From Hallerella sp963656065 (GTDB lineage Bacteria; Fibrobacterota; Fibrobacteria; Fibrobacterales; Fibrobacteraceae), in NCBI GenBank assembly GCA_963656065.1, contig CAVKGV010000005.1, positions 62,001 to 126,000 on the forward strand: a stretch of 64,000 nt of DNA, given 5' to 3'. The notes below the pieces were generated by a model. The model saw only the letters and a list, made by a program, of their open reading frames with translations, was not told the DNA's origin and did not search any database. Position numbers and translations under genes: made by a program. Below are positions 44,787 through 53,369 of this stretch, piece by piece (the stretch's first letter is position 1; each line of letters opens with the position of its first letter).

Positions 44787-44799
44787 AATTTTTTACATT
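44772..44799 (+). promoter_or_regulatory. Promoter of tRNA-Gln
   Basis: TTGCCG (44772-44777) and TACATT (44794-44799) with a 16-base spacer. The -35 box lies inside the end of sppA. The expected start point falls just upstream of the tRNA 5' end at 44812. Confidence 0.65.
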
Positions 44800-44811
44800 T
44801 GCCTCGACCAT

Positions 44812-44882
44812 TGAGCTATGGTGTAATGGTAGCACAACAGATTCTGAATCTGTTTGTCTAGGTTCGAATCCTGGTAGCTCAA
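44812..44882 (+). tRNA. tRNA-Gln (anticodon CTG)
   Basis: 71 nt. Acceptor TGAGCTA pairs with TAGCTCA, giving the U1-A72 pair usual for tRNA-Gln. The anticodon stem ACAGA/TCTGT encloses loop TTCTGAA (anticodon CTG). The T arm holds GGTTCGAATCC. CCA is not encoded. It reads CAG codons. Confidence 0.95.
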
Positions 44883-44920
44883 TAAGAAAGGCTGGTTCTT
44901 TGAAACCGGCCTTTCTTATT
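44881..44920. terminator. Bidirectional terminator after tRNA-Gln
   Basis: A perfect 12-bp outer stem (44881-44892 with 44909-44920) continues into five inner pairs around a six-base loop. The arms begin AATAAGAAAGGC and end GCCTTTCTTATT, so A/T runs flank both sides. It overlaps the last bases of the tRNA. Confidence 0.75.
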
Positions 44921-44967
44921 GGTGAAGCTTTTTTTCGGCATAGGGGCAAATATCTACATTTTTCTGC

Positions 44968-45735
44968 ATGGCCAAAGAGGATTTCTACCGATTCTTTTCG
45001 GAATATTTTGGAGAACGCTGGGAAGCGCTCCTGCCCGCCCTTCGGGGTGAAACGGTTTACAGGACGCTCCGGTATCCGGGAAAGGAACCGTATTTTTTGG
45101 ACGAGGCTTCCTGTTTTGCAGCCGAATCGCTGGGCGTAAATCCCGGCATGGATGTGTTGGACATGTGTGCGGCTCCGGGAGGAAAAACTCTTGTCCTTGC
45201 CGGTTGCCTTGCGGGAAAAGGCTCCCTGCAGTCGAACGATCGCTCCCCGGATCGCCGCCTGCGGCTTTCGCACAACGTGGAAAATACGCTCCCCGAAGAC
45301 CTGGCGGCGGTTGTCAAGGTTTCGGGATACGACGGAGTGCGTTTCGGCATGTTTCGCAAGGAAGCGTTTGACCGGATCCTTTTGGACGCGCCTTGCTCGT
45401 CGGAGCGTCACGTGATGGAAAGCGAAAAGTATCTCGCGGAATGGTCTCCGAAACGTATCGCGCACATTGCGATTACCCAGGGTGCGCTTTTGGCGAGTGC
45501 GGTCGATGCCCTGAAGCCCGGTGGGCAGTTGATTTACAGCACTTGTGCGCTGACCCGGATGGAAAACGACGATGTTGTCCGGAAAATTTTAAAAAAGCGG
45601 AAGGGGAATGTTCGTGTTTTGCCGCTTTCGCCGAAGATTCCGGGAACGGACGTGACGGAGTTCGGTCTGCAGATGCTTCCCGACCGTTGCGGCGGACGCG
45701 GTCCTATCTACTGCGCAAAACTGGAAAAGATTTAA
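44968..45735 (+). CDS. RNA m5C methyltransferase (NOL1/NOP2/Sun, NSUN4/RsmB-like)
   Basis: 255 residues, a bare catalytic domain without the N-terminal or C-terminal RNA-binding parts of RsmB/RsmF. The SAM site is VLDMCAAPGGKTLVLAG, with SNDRSPDRRLRL next. The catalytic Cys143 lies in DAPCSSERH and the release Cys193 in YSTCALTRMEND. The substrate is probably rRNA; DAPCSSERH resembles the NSUN4 subgroup. TACATT ends seven bases before the ATG and no Shine-Dalgarno is present. Confidence 0.88.
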   Translation: MAKEDFYRFFSEYFGERWEALLPALRGETVYRTLRYPGKEPYFLDEASCFAAESLGVNPGMDVLDMCAAPGGKTLVLAGCLAGKGSLQSNDRSPDRRLRLSHNVENTLPEDLAAVVKVSGYDGVRFGMFRKEAFDRILLDAPCSSERHVMESEKYLAEWSPKRIAHIAITQGALLASAVDALKPGGQLIYSTCALTRMENDDVVRKILKKRKGNVRVLPLSPKIPGTDVTEFGLQMLPDRCGGRGPIYCAKLEKI

Positions 45736-45795
45736 AATGCCCAAATGATGGAATCGGCTGTCCCACTCAGACGGAATTAAATTATTTTACCGGGT

Positions 45796-47187
45796 ATGAA
45801 TGCTTGTTCTAGAATTTTTTTGATGACGCTCGCCTTTTTGGGCGCTTTGGCGTTTGCTCGTGAAGTTCCGGTGCGCTATGTCCTTTCGAACGATTCCTTG
45901 GAGCAGGATGCGAAGTTTGTGAAAATCGCTCGGGACACCGTCTATCTTTTGCCGTTAGATTCTGCGGAAAAAGCCGATATCCAGAAGTCGGACGAGGCGC
46001 TTCTCGACAAGATTTCCCCCGATTCGACCGAGGAGGAATCCCCGGAAGCGGAACCGATGCCCGAATATGCGGATAATTCCGAAATGCAGACAGACTCTGC
46101 AACCGTGGCGGATTCCGCTTCTAGCCCGGTAGCGGACGATTTCGAAGCGGCGATTCTCGCCCAGGAAAAGCGTGCGGAAGAGGATTCCCTCGCAAGAGCC
46201 AAGGCGGAAGCCGATTCCATCCGCGCGAAGGAAGTTGCGGATTCTCTCGCCCGTGAAGCGGCCATTCCTGTCGAGGCGAAGTACATCCGAATTTTTAAGT
46301 TCGAGTTCAAGCGGATGACGAATTTAGAAAACGGCGAACCGGTAAACCTCTCGCTCTCGGATTTTACCTTTGCGGACGAAGTGGAAGAAGAGGAACCTCT
46401 CTATCCCGAAGGCGGTGCGAATCTCTTGGTGACGTCCTTTCCGGACAGTTGCGAAATGTTCATCAACGGCGAGCCTTTAGATATGATTGCTCCCGACACC
46501 ATCAAGAAAATCAAGCCGGGAAAATATACGATTTCGGTCAAGAAAAAGCTGAAGGACGTGGATTGGTGGGGAACGCAGACGGTGAAAATCAATGCGGATT
46601 CGCTCAACAAAATTCGCATCGAAGTGGAACGCCCGCGGACAAAGCTGACCGTGGCGACGATTCCGGACGGGGTCGAAGTTTATCTGGACAAGCAGCCGAA
46701 CGAAAGCGTTATGCCCGAATACATCACGGACGTTTCGTTCGAAACGGATCCTTCGGTGAAAAAAATCGTCTATCTGCGAAAGGTCGGCTACCTCGATACC
46801 GCTGTCGCTGTTGAAGTGCGGGCCTTTATGCCGAATCCGATGTTCGTGGAACTGGAAGCGGTCGATAATTCGAGCGTCGTGGAAATGCAGCGCGAATACG
46901 ATCGCGAACGGTCGCGCCGCTATATCGGTCGCGGACTTCTGTGGAGTTCCATCGCCCCGATCATTGCCGGCGGCGTTTTCTGGTATCTCGCGGAAAGGGA
47001 CTGGAGCGATGCGGCGGACAAGAAGACCGCTTACAACAAGAGCGCCTTTGAAAGTGCGGACACCCAGAGACTGGTGAAGAAAAACAGGGATCTGAATGAT
47101 TCCGGAGATACGAAAGGGCTGGTCGCGCTGGGGTTCGGCGTTGTCGGCGTCGGGCTCTTTGTCACCGGTTTCGTTCTAGCCTTTTAG
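45796..47187 (+). CDS. PEGA-domain membrane protein
   Basis: 463 residues with a signal peptide (IFLMTLAFLGALAFA). An acidic low-complexity part and a charged helix (SLARAKAEADSIRAKEVADS) precede two PEGA-like domains: ANLLVTSFPDSCEMFINGEP near residue 208 and TKLTVATIPDGVEVYLDKQP near 284. Two C-terminal membrane helices follow (GLLWSSIAPIIAGGVFWYL and ALGFGVVGVGLFVTGFVLA). PEGA domains are common in surface-associated proteins of unknown role. TATTTT ends seven bases before the ATG. It converges on the OpgC-like gene and overlaps its end by 26 bases. Confidence 0.82.
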   Translation: MNACSRIFLMTLAFLGALAFAREVPVRYVLSNDSLEQDAKFVKIARDTVYLLPLDSAEKADIQKSDEALLDKISPDSTEEESPEAEPMPEYADNSEMQTDSATVADSASSPVADDFEAAILAQEKRAEEDSLARAKAEADSIRAKEVADSLAREAAIPVEAKYIRIFKFEFKRMTNLENGEPVNLSLSDFTFADEVEEEEPLYPEGGANLLVTSFPDSCEMFINGEPLDMIAPDTIKKIKPGKYTISVKKKLKDVDWWGTQTVKINADSLNKIRIEVERPRTKLTVATIPDGVEVYLDKQPNESVMPEYITDVSFETDPSVKKIVYLRKVGYLDTAVAVEVRAFMPNPMFVELEAVDNSSVVEMQREYDRERSRRYIGRGLLWSSIAPIIAGGVFWYLAERDWSDAADKKTAYNKSAFESADTQRLVKKNRDLNDSGDTKGLVALGFGVVGVGLFVTGFVLAF

Positions 47188-48205
47188 CGACGGCGAAGAG
47201 AAGCGCACAGCAGAGGATTGGCGCAAGGACGTTGAACGGTGCGTGGAACTGGAACCTTGCCGGAGTAGCCATCCACAGATAGACGCAAATCGTCTGCCCG
47301 GTAAAAACTTCGAGGCTGTGCCGTCCGATGGTCCTGCAAAACGAAAAATCCAGCAGGTTCGGCTTGCGTCGAACGATAGACGAAATTACTCCGACGAAGG
47401 CGAGAAAGTTTAGATAGCGCAACGCTCCGACATGTTCCTTGGAAATCCAGAAGTCGCTTGGCCTCGGGAAAGGCAACATCTGATGCGACCAGACAAAGCA
47501 GAACGCGCAGAAAAAAATGGATGCGGGAAAAATCCGTTGCAGAAACGCGCTTGAAAATTTCTGGGATTTCCAGAGAAAGCTTATCGCGGCGCCTGAAAAA
47601 TAGATGAACTGCCAGGCGAAAAGGTCGAAAAATCCCGGATAGATCCAATCGGGAAAAATTTTCAGGACTTGGCTCCTTAATGAAAACTGTGCGCAAAGCC
47701 AGATGCCGAAGGAAACTCCCCAGGCGAGCTTTAAATGTCCGCGGATCATTGCCGGAAAAACCAGGGAACCGAAAAGGAGGAGAAATACATAGAGCGGCAG
47801 AACGTCGAGCCATTCCGGCGTGTAGGCGAGGAGCCCTGCAAAAAGGCTTCCGCTGACCGGATGCTCGTAGAGACCCGTGAAAAATTTTTGGAGCGAAGGC
47901 AAAAGGAAAAAAGCGAGAAGGGCGATGAAAACGAGCGTCGCCATATGAAATTTCCAGATTCGGAATGCCCGCGTCCGCATCCAGCCAGAATTTTCGCCAC
48001 GAGCCGTTTTGCTTTTAACGGCGAGCATCCCGACAAATCCCGAAAGAAAGAAAAATCCTTCCGCCGCGGAAAAAAATCCGAAGCACTGGTAGAGGTGGCG
48101 GGAAATGGGACCGGAAAAATGGTCCAGTGTCATCTGCAACAAAAGAAGCCCCCGAATGGAATCGAGGGCGAGAATGCGACCGGGCTTGGAAACGTTAGAA
48201 TTCAA
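47162..48205 (-). CDS. OpgC-family membrane protein (acyltransferase-like)
   Basis: 347 residues with about ten hydrophobic helices. The N-terminus GRILALDSIRGLLLLQMTLDHF and FFSAAEGFFFLSGFVGMLA are typical of OpgC, which in E. coli adds succinyl groups to osmoregulated periplasmic glucans. The start is taken as TTG at 48205, inside the end of the barrel gene; the frame is open further upstream but there it runs through that gene in another phase. No opgG/opgH is in the window. Its 3' end overlaps the PEGA gene. Confidence 0.75.
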   Translation of the reverse strand: MNSNVSKPGRILALDSIRGLLLLQMTLDHFSGPISRHLYQCFGFFSAAEGFFFLSGFVGMLAVKSKTARGENSGWMRTRAFRIWKFHMATLVFIALLAFFLLPSLQKFFTGLYEHPVSGSLFAGLLAYTPEWLDVLPLYVFLLLFGSLVFPAMIRGHLKLAWGVSFGIWLCAQFSLRSQVLKIFPDWIYPGFFDLFAWQFIYFSGAAISFLWKSQKFSSAFLQRIFPASIFFCAFCFVWSHQMLPFPRPSDFWISKEHVGALRYLNFLAFVGVISSIVRRKPNLLDFSFCRTIGRHSLEVFTGQTICVYLWMATPARFQFHAPFNVLAPILCCALLFAVAKRLERNR

Positions 48206-49295
48206 CGTGTCCGCTGATTCCCATCGAAATATGGTTCGGTCCCGAGGAACAGATGTTGTAGCCGCCCCAGAAGACGATTTCCGCTTCGACGGTCGGGTAG
48301 AGATAGAAGGACGGCCCGATAAAGTGTCGGCTGTCGTTTCCGACTTCCTGGCTCGGATCGTGGAATTCGTAGGCGAGACCCATCGAGAATTTCTTGTGCA
48401 AGTCGAGCGACGGTTCGATGTAGAACATGCGCTGGTCTTCCGTGAAAATCTGCTCTTCGGCGGGAGCTTCGTCGTCGGCGAGAAGCGCCTGGAAATAGCT
48501 TGCTGCCAGGTTGAAGAAGCGGTAGTTGAAGGACGGTTCGACGAGGAAGGAGTGGACTCCGTGGCCCTTGTAAGGATGCATTCCCCAAGTTGCCGTGATC
48601 CCGTAGTTGAAGCGGTCCGTGCTCTTTGTATATTGGACTTCCGTTCCGAGCGCATACGTGTAGGAGCGGCTGATTTCCTTTCCGAAAACCCAGTCGAGGC
48701 TCGGGGTAATCGTGAAGCGTTCTTCTGTCTTGGAAATCAGGTCAAAACCGTAGGTGATGAACGTGGCGAGCGAATGCGAATTGTTTTCGGTTGCGCCGAT
48801 GTAGGCTTTGCCGTTTTCGACTTCAAAGCCGATGCCGCGGATGTGCTTGTCCTGGAGGATGACCGCATAGTCTTCGGTATCGCGCCAATAGAAGTAGGAG
48901 AAACCGCCGGCGCTGTAAGTAAGATCGCCAAAGACTACCCGGACAAGCGGTGTGAACTGCCATGCGAATTGGATGCCGTCAAAGTCAAAGGATGTCCAGC
49001 GGTTCTCGGCATCGCCCATCGCCGTTGCGCGGTTTTCATGGCGGACCTTGGAAATCCCTGAATCGTTTTTCGTCACGTAATTGCTGTGCGACCGTCCCTT
49101 GATGCTTACGGAAACATTTTCGTCAAGGAAAACCTTTCCTTCGAGTTTGATATCCTGGTTCGCCGCGTTGGTCGGACTGAAATCCTTGTCCCAATAAGTC
49201 GCATAGTCCGCATCGATATCGCCGTGCAGTTCGACATCGACAGCAAAAGCGGCAATAGCGGAAAGAAGGATAAAAAAGCTGAAATGCTTGAACAT
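48195..49295 (-). CDS. Outer-membrane beta-barrel protein, unknown
   Basis: 366 residues from the ATG preceded by AAGGAAATT; an N-terminal extension further upstream is not credible. Signal peptide HFSFFILLSAIAAFA, cleavage before VDVELHGDIDADYATYWD. The mature protein alternates aromatic/polar strands (FDFDGIQFAWQF, YSAGGFSYFYWRD, ISMGISGHVEF) and ends in phenylalanine, the usual barrel C-terminus. No family recognised; a porin-like or structural role is possible. The next gene downstream on this strand (OpgC-like) starts within its end. Confidence 0.75.
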   Translation of the reverse strand: MFKHFSFFILLSAIAAFAVDVELHGDIDADYATYWDKDFSPTNAANQDIKLEGKVFLDENVSVSIKGRSHSNYVTKNDSGISKVRHENRATAMGDAENRWTSFDFDGIQFAWQFTPLVRVVFGDLTYSAGGFSYFYWRDTEDYAVILQDKHIRGIGFEVENGKAYIGATENNSHSLATFITYGFDLISKTEERFTITPSLDWVFGKEISRSYTYALGTEVQYTKSTDRFNYGITATWGMHPYKGHGVHSFLVEPSFNYRFFNLAASYFQALLADDEAPAEEQIFTEDQRMFYIEPSLDLHKKFSMGLAYEFHDPSQEVGNDSRHFIGPSFYLYPTVEAEIVFWGGYNICSSGPNHISMGISGHVEF

Positions 49296-49392
49296 AATTT
49301 CCTTTGCAAAAGACAATTTGGAGTTCAAAATAGAAATATGCATGGAAAGAGTCCATCGGTTGGACGTTCCTTTTTGTAAATTAGCCCGCATT

Positions 49393-50025
49393 ATGGGACT
49401 TTTCAAGCGATTTATTTTACCGCTCTGCTTTCTGTCTGTTGTAAACGGCTTTGCCGCTCCTGCAGATTCCGTCATGGCCCTTTCCAAGAAATGGTTTGAT
49501 TCCGGCAAGGCCTGGAGCTTTGACTTTCGGGTTCGGGTCGATTACGCAGGTTCTCCGGAAACGGGTGTCCAGGGCGGAAACCTGCTCGTGACAGGGAAGG
49601 ACATGTTCCGGCTGAAAATTTCGGGAATGGCGATTTATTGCGACGGCAAGAATTTTTGGCAGTGGAACAAGGAAACGAACCAGGTGCTTTTGAAGCTTTT
49701 AGAAGACATGGAAAGCAACATGCATCCCTCGGAACTTCTGTTCAAGTATTTATCGTGCAAGCCTATCGAAATGAAGCGGGAAAAAATAGGCGGAAAGACG
49801 GCGAATGTCATCAAGCTCGACGCCTCCCGTTACGGTAAGGATTTTGCCGAAATGGAAGTGTGGCTTTCGGCGACGGATGCTTCCCCGATGCGGCTTGTGA
49901 CCGTGGATCCGCTCCGCAATGTTTCGACGTATGACATTTCGAACCTGAAACGCGTGGACAATGTCAAGGCTTCGGATTTTGTGCTTGTCCCGGAAAAAGG
50001 TGTCGATGTCATCGATATGCGGTAG
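49393..50025 (+). CDS. lolA: LolA-like outer-membrane lipoprotein carrier
   Basis: 210 residues with a signal peptide (FILPLCFLSVVNGFAAPA). The mature part fits the LolA half-barrel: WSFDFRVRVDYAG, GGNLLVTGKDMFRLKI, FWQWNKETNQVLL and MEVWLSATDASPMRLVTVD. LolA carries lipoproteins across the periplasm. The window has at least five predicted lipoproteins as possible cargo. TAAATT ends ten bases before the ATG, with no Shine-Dalgarno. It is followed after five bases by the FlgD-Ig protein. Confidence 0.82.
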   Translation: MGLFKRFILPLCFLSVVNGFAAPADSVMALSKKWFDSGKAWSFDFRVRVDYAGSPETGVQGGNLLVTGKDMFRLKISGMAIYCDGKNFWQWNKETNQVLLKLLEDMESNMHPSELLFKYLSCKPIEMKREKIGGKTANVIKLDASRYGKDFAEMEVWLSATDASPMRLVTVDPLRNVSTYDISNLKRVDNVKASDFVLVPEKGVDVIDMR

Positions 50026-50030
50026 GAAAT

Positions 50031-51617
50031 ATGGATTTTCGACACATAAAATTCGTTGCGATTCTGATGCTTGCCGTTTCCGGGTTTGCCGCGGAAGACG
50101 GTTTTGTCAGTAATTTTACCTATGCGGCAGGTCCCGGTCCTTCGACGGGAACGCTCTGGGTCGTCAGCCGTGGAACGTCGGGAAGCGGAGTCTCGTTGGT
50201 GAATCTTGCGCTCGGAGCGGGGAATATCAGCGTGTCGAAAATGGCGACCGAACTTTTGCCGGATTCCATCACGCCGGTCCAGGACGGAATCTTTTCGGAC
50301 GTGACCGCGGAACATCGGCGGACGCCTTTTGCAAAGGCCGGGAAATTGGGATTTGTTGTGCCGCTAGTTGCGGAAAGCGATTCGGGATATCTCGTTCCTT
50401 GGGGATATTTCAGCGGTCGAGCATCGAACACCGTAACATCGAAACCTCTTCCGACGCCTCCGGGGGAATTTCCGGAACATTCGGAGATGAATCATGCGGT
50501 CTCTGGCTTTGCCTTCGATTCTTCGGCGAACGTGCTGTGGATGGCTCGCGGAATATATGGGCTTCTCAAGGAAGACATCAGCGCGGGAATCAATTCTCCC
50601 AAACGCGCGCATTTTGCGGTGAATGCGAAAAACCTCGTCCTGGATTCCCTGAAAAATTCTTCTAGGGTGGATTCAACGGCAAATCCGGCTGTTTATGGAA
50701 TCGCTCGCGGGGCTGACGGGAAGTTCTGGCTTGCAACTGCCGGCGGACTCTTTTCGTTGGACATGACGACTCGGAAACTTTCTAGAACAGGCATTGCCGA
50801 CTTGGATACGGCTCGCGTGACAGGTGTCTGGGCCGGGGGAACTCCGTTCCAGATAATCGTGGAAACCAGCAAACGCTACAAGTCTAGCACCGAGGACAAG
50901 CTCTGGCGTTCTTATGGCGGCAAGCCTTTTGCCGAAGTCGTTTTCCGCGATACGGCAGGAAAGGTTCAAAAAAACGTCTATGACAAGAACGATTTTACGA
51001 CAAGCGATGTCGCCTTTATCGGTGACCGGGCCTTTCTTTCTGTCCAGGCGGTGGAAGGCAGCAAAAGTGGAATTTTAAAACTCGATAGCGTCGGAGCGGT
51101 TCCCTTTGACGACGAAGAACAGTGGCTTTACGGGTTGAACGCAGGCGTGGTCGATCGGAATGTCGAAGTGACTGTGGTAGCGGCATTTCCGCTGACGTCA
51201 AAAGTGACGGGACTTGTCGCCTGCACGAACGGGGCAGGAATTTCCGTTTCCGCGGATACGGGAAAAACGTGGACGCACATCATGAACCAGACGTCCCTGA
51301 AAAACGACCTGGGTTCCATTCGGATGATTCCTTCGGTAATCGGAGCGGGAAACCAGTCCATGGTTTCGTACAAAGTAAGTAAGAATTCCAAGATAACGAT
51401 CGAGGTCTTTAGCTATGACATGCGAAAGGTCCGCACGGTTGTAAAAAATGCGGAACGCATGGCGAGTTCGTCACGCAGCACGTTGCCTTCGGAAGATTTC
51501 TGGGACGGGCGCGATGACGGCGGAAACGCGGTGACGATGGGCGTCTATTATGTCCGGGTGAAGGATAACCACGGGCATGTGGGCTGGGGAAAGGCGATGA
51601 CGCTGGGAGGCAAGTAA
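50031..51617 (+). CDS. Secreted beta-propeller-like protein with FlgD-type Ig C-terminus
   Basis: 528 residues with a signal peptide (FVAILMLAVSGFA). The central part shows propeller-like blades (YGIARGADGKFWLATAGGLFSLD, LVACTNGAGISVSADTGKTW). The last about 80 residues (SKITIEVFSYDMRKVRTVV, DFWDGRDDGGNAVTMG, VYYVRVKDN) match the FlgD-Ig fold found at the C-termini of secreted proteins in the FCB group. Together with the PorV-like gene directly downstream this points to export by a type IX-like route; that is inference. Confidence 0.75.
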   Translation: MDFRHIKFVAILMLAVSGFAAEDGFVSNFTYAAGPGPSTGTLWVVSRGTSGSGVSLVNLALGAGNISVSKMATELLPDSITPVQDGIFSDVTAEHRRTPFAKAGKLGFVVPLVAESDSGYLVPWGYFSGRASNTVTSKPLPTPPGEFPEHSEMNHAVSGFAFDSSANVLWMARGIYGLLKEDISAGINSPKRAHFAVNAKNLVLDSLKNSSRVDSTANPAVYGIARGADGKFWLATAGGLFSLDMTTRKLSRTGIADLDTARVTGVWAGGTPFQIIVETSKRYKSSTEDKLWRSYGGKPFAEVVFRDTAGKVQKNVYDKNDFTTSDVAFIGDRAFLSVQAVEGSKSGILKLDSVGAVPFDDEEQWLYGLNAGVVDRNVEVTVVAAFPLTSKVTGLVACTNGAGISVSADTGKTWTHIMNQTSLKNDLGSIRMIPSVIGAGNQSMVSYKVSKNSKITIEVFSYDMRKVRTVVKNAERMASSSRSTLPSEDFWDGRDDGGNAVTMGVYYVRVKDNHGHVGWGKAMTLGGK

Positions 51618-51618
51618 C

Positions 51619-52641
51619 ATGAAACGTCTTTTCTTTTTTGCCGTGCTCCTGTTTTGTGGAATGCTTTTTGCAGACAAGAAGGCGAACCTTGGAGGTTTTG
51701 ACGGATTTGTCGAACGCATGGGGACCGGTGGACGGGAACTCGGACGCGGAAATGTCGGCGTTGCTGATACATCGGCTTTGCCTGCAGCTTACTTCAACCC
51801 GGCAATTCTCGGCTTTCGGAATACGATTGCCTATACGCTCGCCGCAGAGAAGCGGGACTTGGACCGGGCCGGAGGCTCGCTCGGCGTCGAAACGAAAATC
51901 GGAAACCGCATGGGCATCGGCGCGGCGGTTCTCTATCGGACCGACCTGGATTTTGATGTCATCAACAGCGACGACGAAACGGTCGGAACCGCCCAACCTT
52001 ATTTTATGACGGCGTTTGTCGGCGTGGGCTACCGTTTGACGCGAAAGGACGCAATCGGATTTTCCCTTTCGATAAGCTATGACAACTTGGACATTTCCGG
52101 GCATTACGAAGAAGCGCGCCTTGTGGATTCCTACCAGAGTCCTGTCGTCCTGAACGTGGGATGGCTTCGGGAGTGGAACGAACACTGGTCTTCCGCTGTG
52201 ATGATTCGAAATTTGAGCTTCAGCAAGAACCTTTCGGCGACATGGACCCGCAACGCTTCGAACGACAACTCGGTGGAAGAAAGCGAAGGCGTCCGCCCGA
52301 AAGTTCTGCAGCTAGGTCTGGGCTATCACACGAAGCTTTTCAGTCGCCCGATTTCCGTCTGGATGGAAGCTTTGGATTACCAGGTGGCGGATACGCTTCT
52401 CGTCTTTGACCCGGATTACCACGTTTGGACCGGGCGTTTCGGCATGGAATGGGAAGCGATTGAAGATGGACTTGTACGGTTCGGCTTTGACGACAGGAAC
52501 TATACTTTCGGGTTGGGCTACCGTTTCAGCATCCGGCTCGGGAAACGTCGCTATGCGTTTGAAATCGATTACGCCCTGGTCTATGAATCCCAGGCTGACT
52601 TGTGGAATCCTCTCAGCTTCGGATTCCGCGGAACGATTTGA
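51619..52641 (+). CDS. PorV/PorQ-like outer-membrane barrel protein
   Basis: 340 residues, starting one base after the previous stop. Signal peptide FFFAVLLFCGMLFA. The N-terminus of the mature protein (GTGGRELGRGNVGVADTSALPAAYFNPAILGF) is the FadL/PorV-like plug sequence, and barrel strands follow up to the end. PorV shuttles type IX cargo on the Bacteroidetes cell surface. It is probably co-transcribed with the FlgD-Ig protein, which could be its cargo. No other type IX component is in the window. Confidence 0.78.
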   Translation: MKRLFFFAVLLFCGMLFADKKANLGGFDGFVERMGTGGRELGRGNVGVADTSALPAAYFNPAILGFRNTIAYTLAAEKRDLDRAGGSLGVETKIGNRMGIGAAVLYRTDLDFDVINSDDETVGTAQPYFMTAFVGVGYRLTRKDAIGFSLSISYDNLDISGHYEEARLVDSYQSPVVLNVGWLREWNEHWSSAVMIRNLSFSKNLSATWTRNASNDNSVEESEGVRPKVLQLGLGYHTKLFSRPISVWMEALDYQVADTLLVFDPDYHVWTGRFGMEWEAIEDGLVRFGFDDRNYTFGLGYRFSIRLGKRRYAFEIDYALVYESQADLWNPLSFGFRGTI

Positions 52642-52703
52642 CGGGCGATGGGAAATATGCATCCAATTGAAATTTTTCCGCCTGAAAAATCTATTATTGT
52701 CCC

Positions 52704-53360
52704 ATGATGTCTGAATACAGCGAAATCGTTATTTCAAAAGGTCCTCGTTGGCAGCGCAAGAAAGACGTTCGCCCCCAGGAAATTCTGGATGCGGCTGCGG
52801 AGCTTTTCGTCGAACAGGGATATTCCGCGACGAAGGTAAGCCAGATTGCGAGAAAGGCCGGCGTCACCGCGGGAACGCTTTATGTCTATTACAAGAACAA
52901 GGAAGCGATTCTCCAGGAAGTCGTGATGAATACGGTCAATTCCATCTTTGACGAGAGCGACGCCATCTTGGAAAAATATGACGGCTCTGCGGAAGGATTG
53001 CTTTCGATTCTGATTCAAAAGTGGTTTGAAGCTGTCGGCGGGGGAAGTAAAATTGCGGGAATTCCGAAGCTCGTCGTTGCGGAATCTTCGAACTTTCCAG
53101 AACTTGCGGACTTTTTTGTCAAGCGCGTTCTCGACCCTGCCTACAAATACATTTGCCGGGTTCTCGAATACGGTGTTTCCAAGGGAACGTTCCGAATTAA
53201 CGATATCCCGATGACCGCTTACATGATTCTTTCGACTTTGCACAGTGCGATTCTCGATCCCCATTCGTTGAATATCGCGAAGAAGCTCGGCCTGTCGATG
53301 GAAGCTTTCGAAGAAAAATTACGCGGCCTGATTCTCAACGGAATTTTAAATACAAAGTAA
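52704..53360 (+). CDS. TetR family regulator
   Basis: 218 residues. The HTH is clear: ILDAAAELFVEQGYSATKVSQIARKAGVTAGTLYVYYKNKEAILQE split over residues 27-72. The C-terminal ligand domain is helical, with no known effector. TATTAT ends six bases before the ATG pair. It lies 62 bases after the PorV-like gene and nine bases before recF, so it may be cotranscribed with recF; no palindromic operator was found upstream by eye. Confidence 0.9.
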   Translation: MMSEYSEIVISKGPRWQRKKDVRPQEILDAAAELFVEQGYSATKVSQIARKAGVTAGTLYVYYKNKEAILQEVVMNTVNSIFDESDAILEKYDGSAEGLLSILIQKWFEAVGGGSKIAGIPKLVVAESSNFPELADFFVKRVLDPAYKYICRVLEYGVSKGTFRINDIPMTAYMILSTLHSAILDPHSLNIAKKLGLSMEAFEEKLRGLILNGILNTK

Positions 53361-53369
53361 CCGCTTTCC

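Noticed and set aside
47813..48655. N-terminal extension of the OpgC-like gene to 48655
   Set aside because: Upstream of 48205 the frame runs through the barrel gene out of phase and gives an Arg/Ser/Thr-rich sequence without membrane or signal features.
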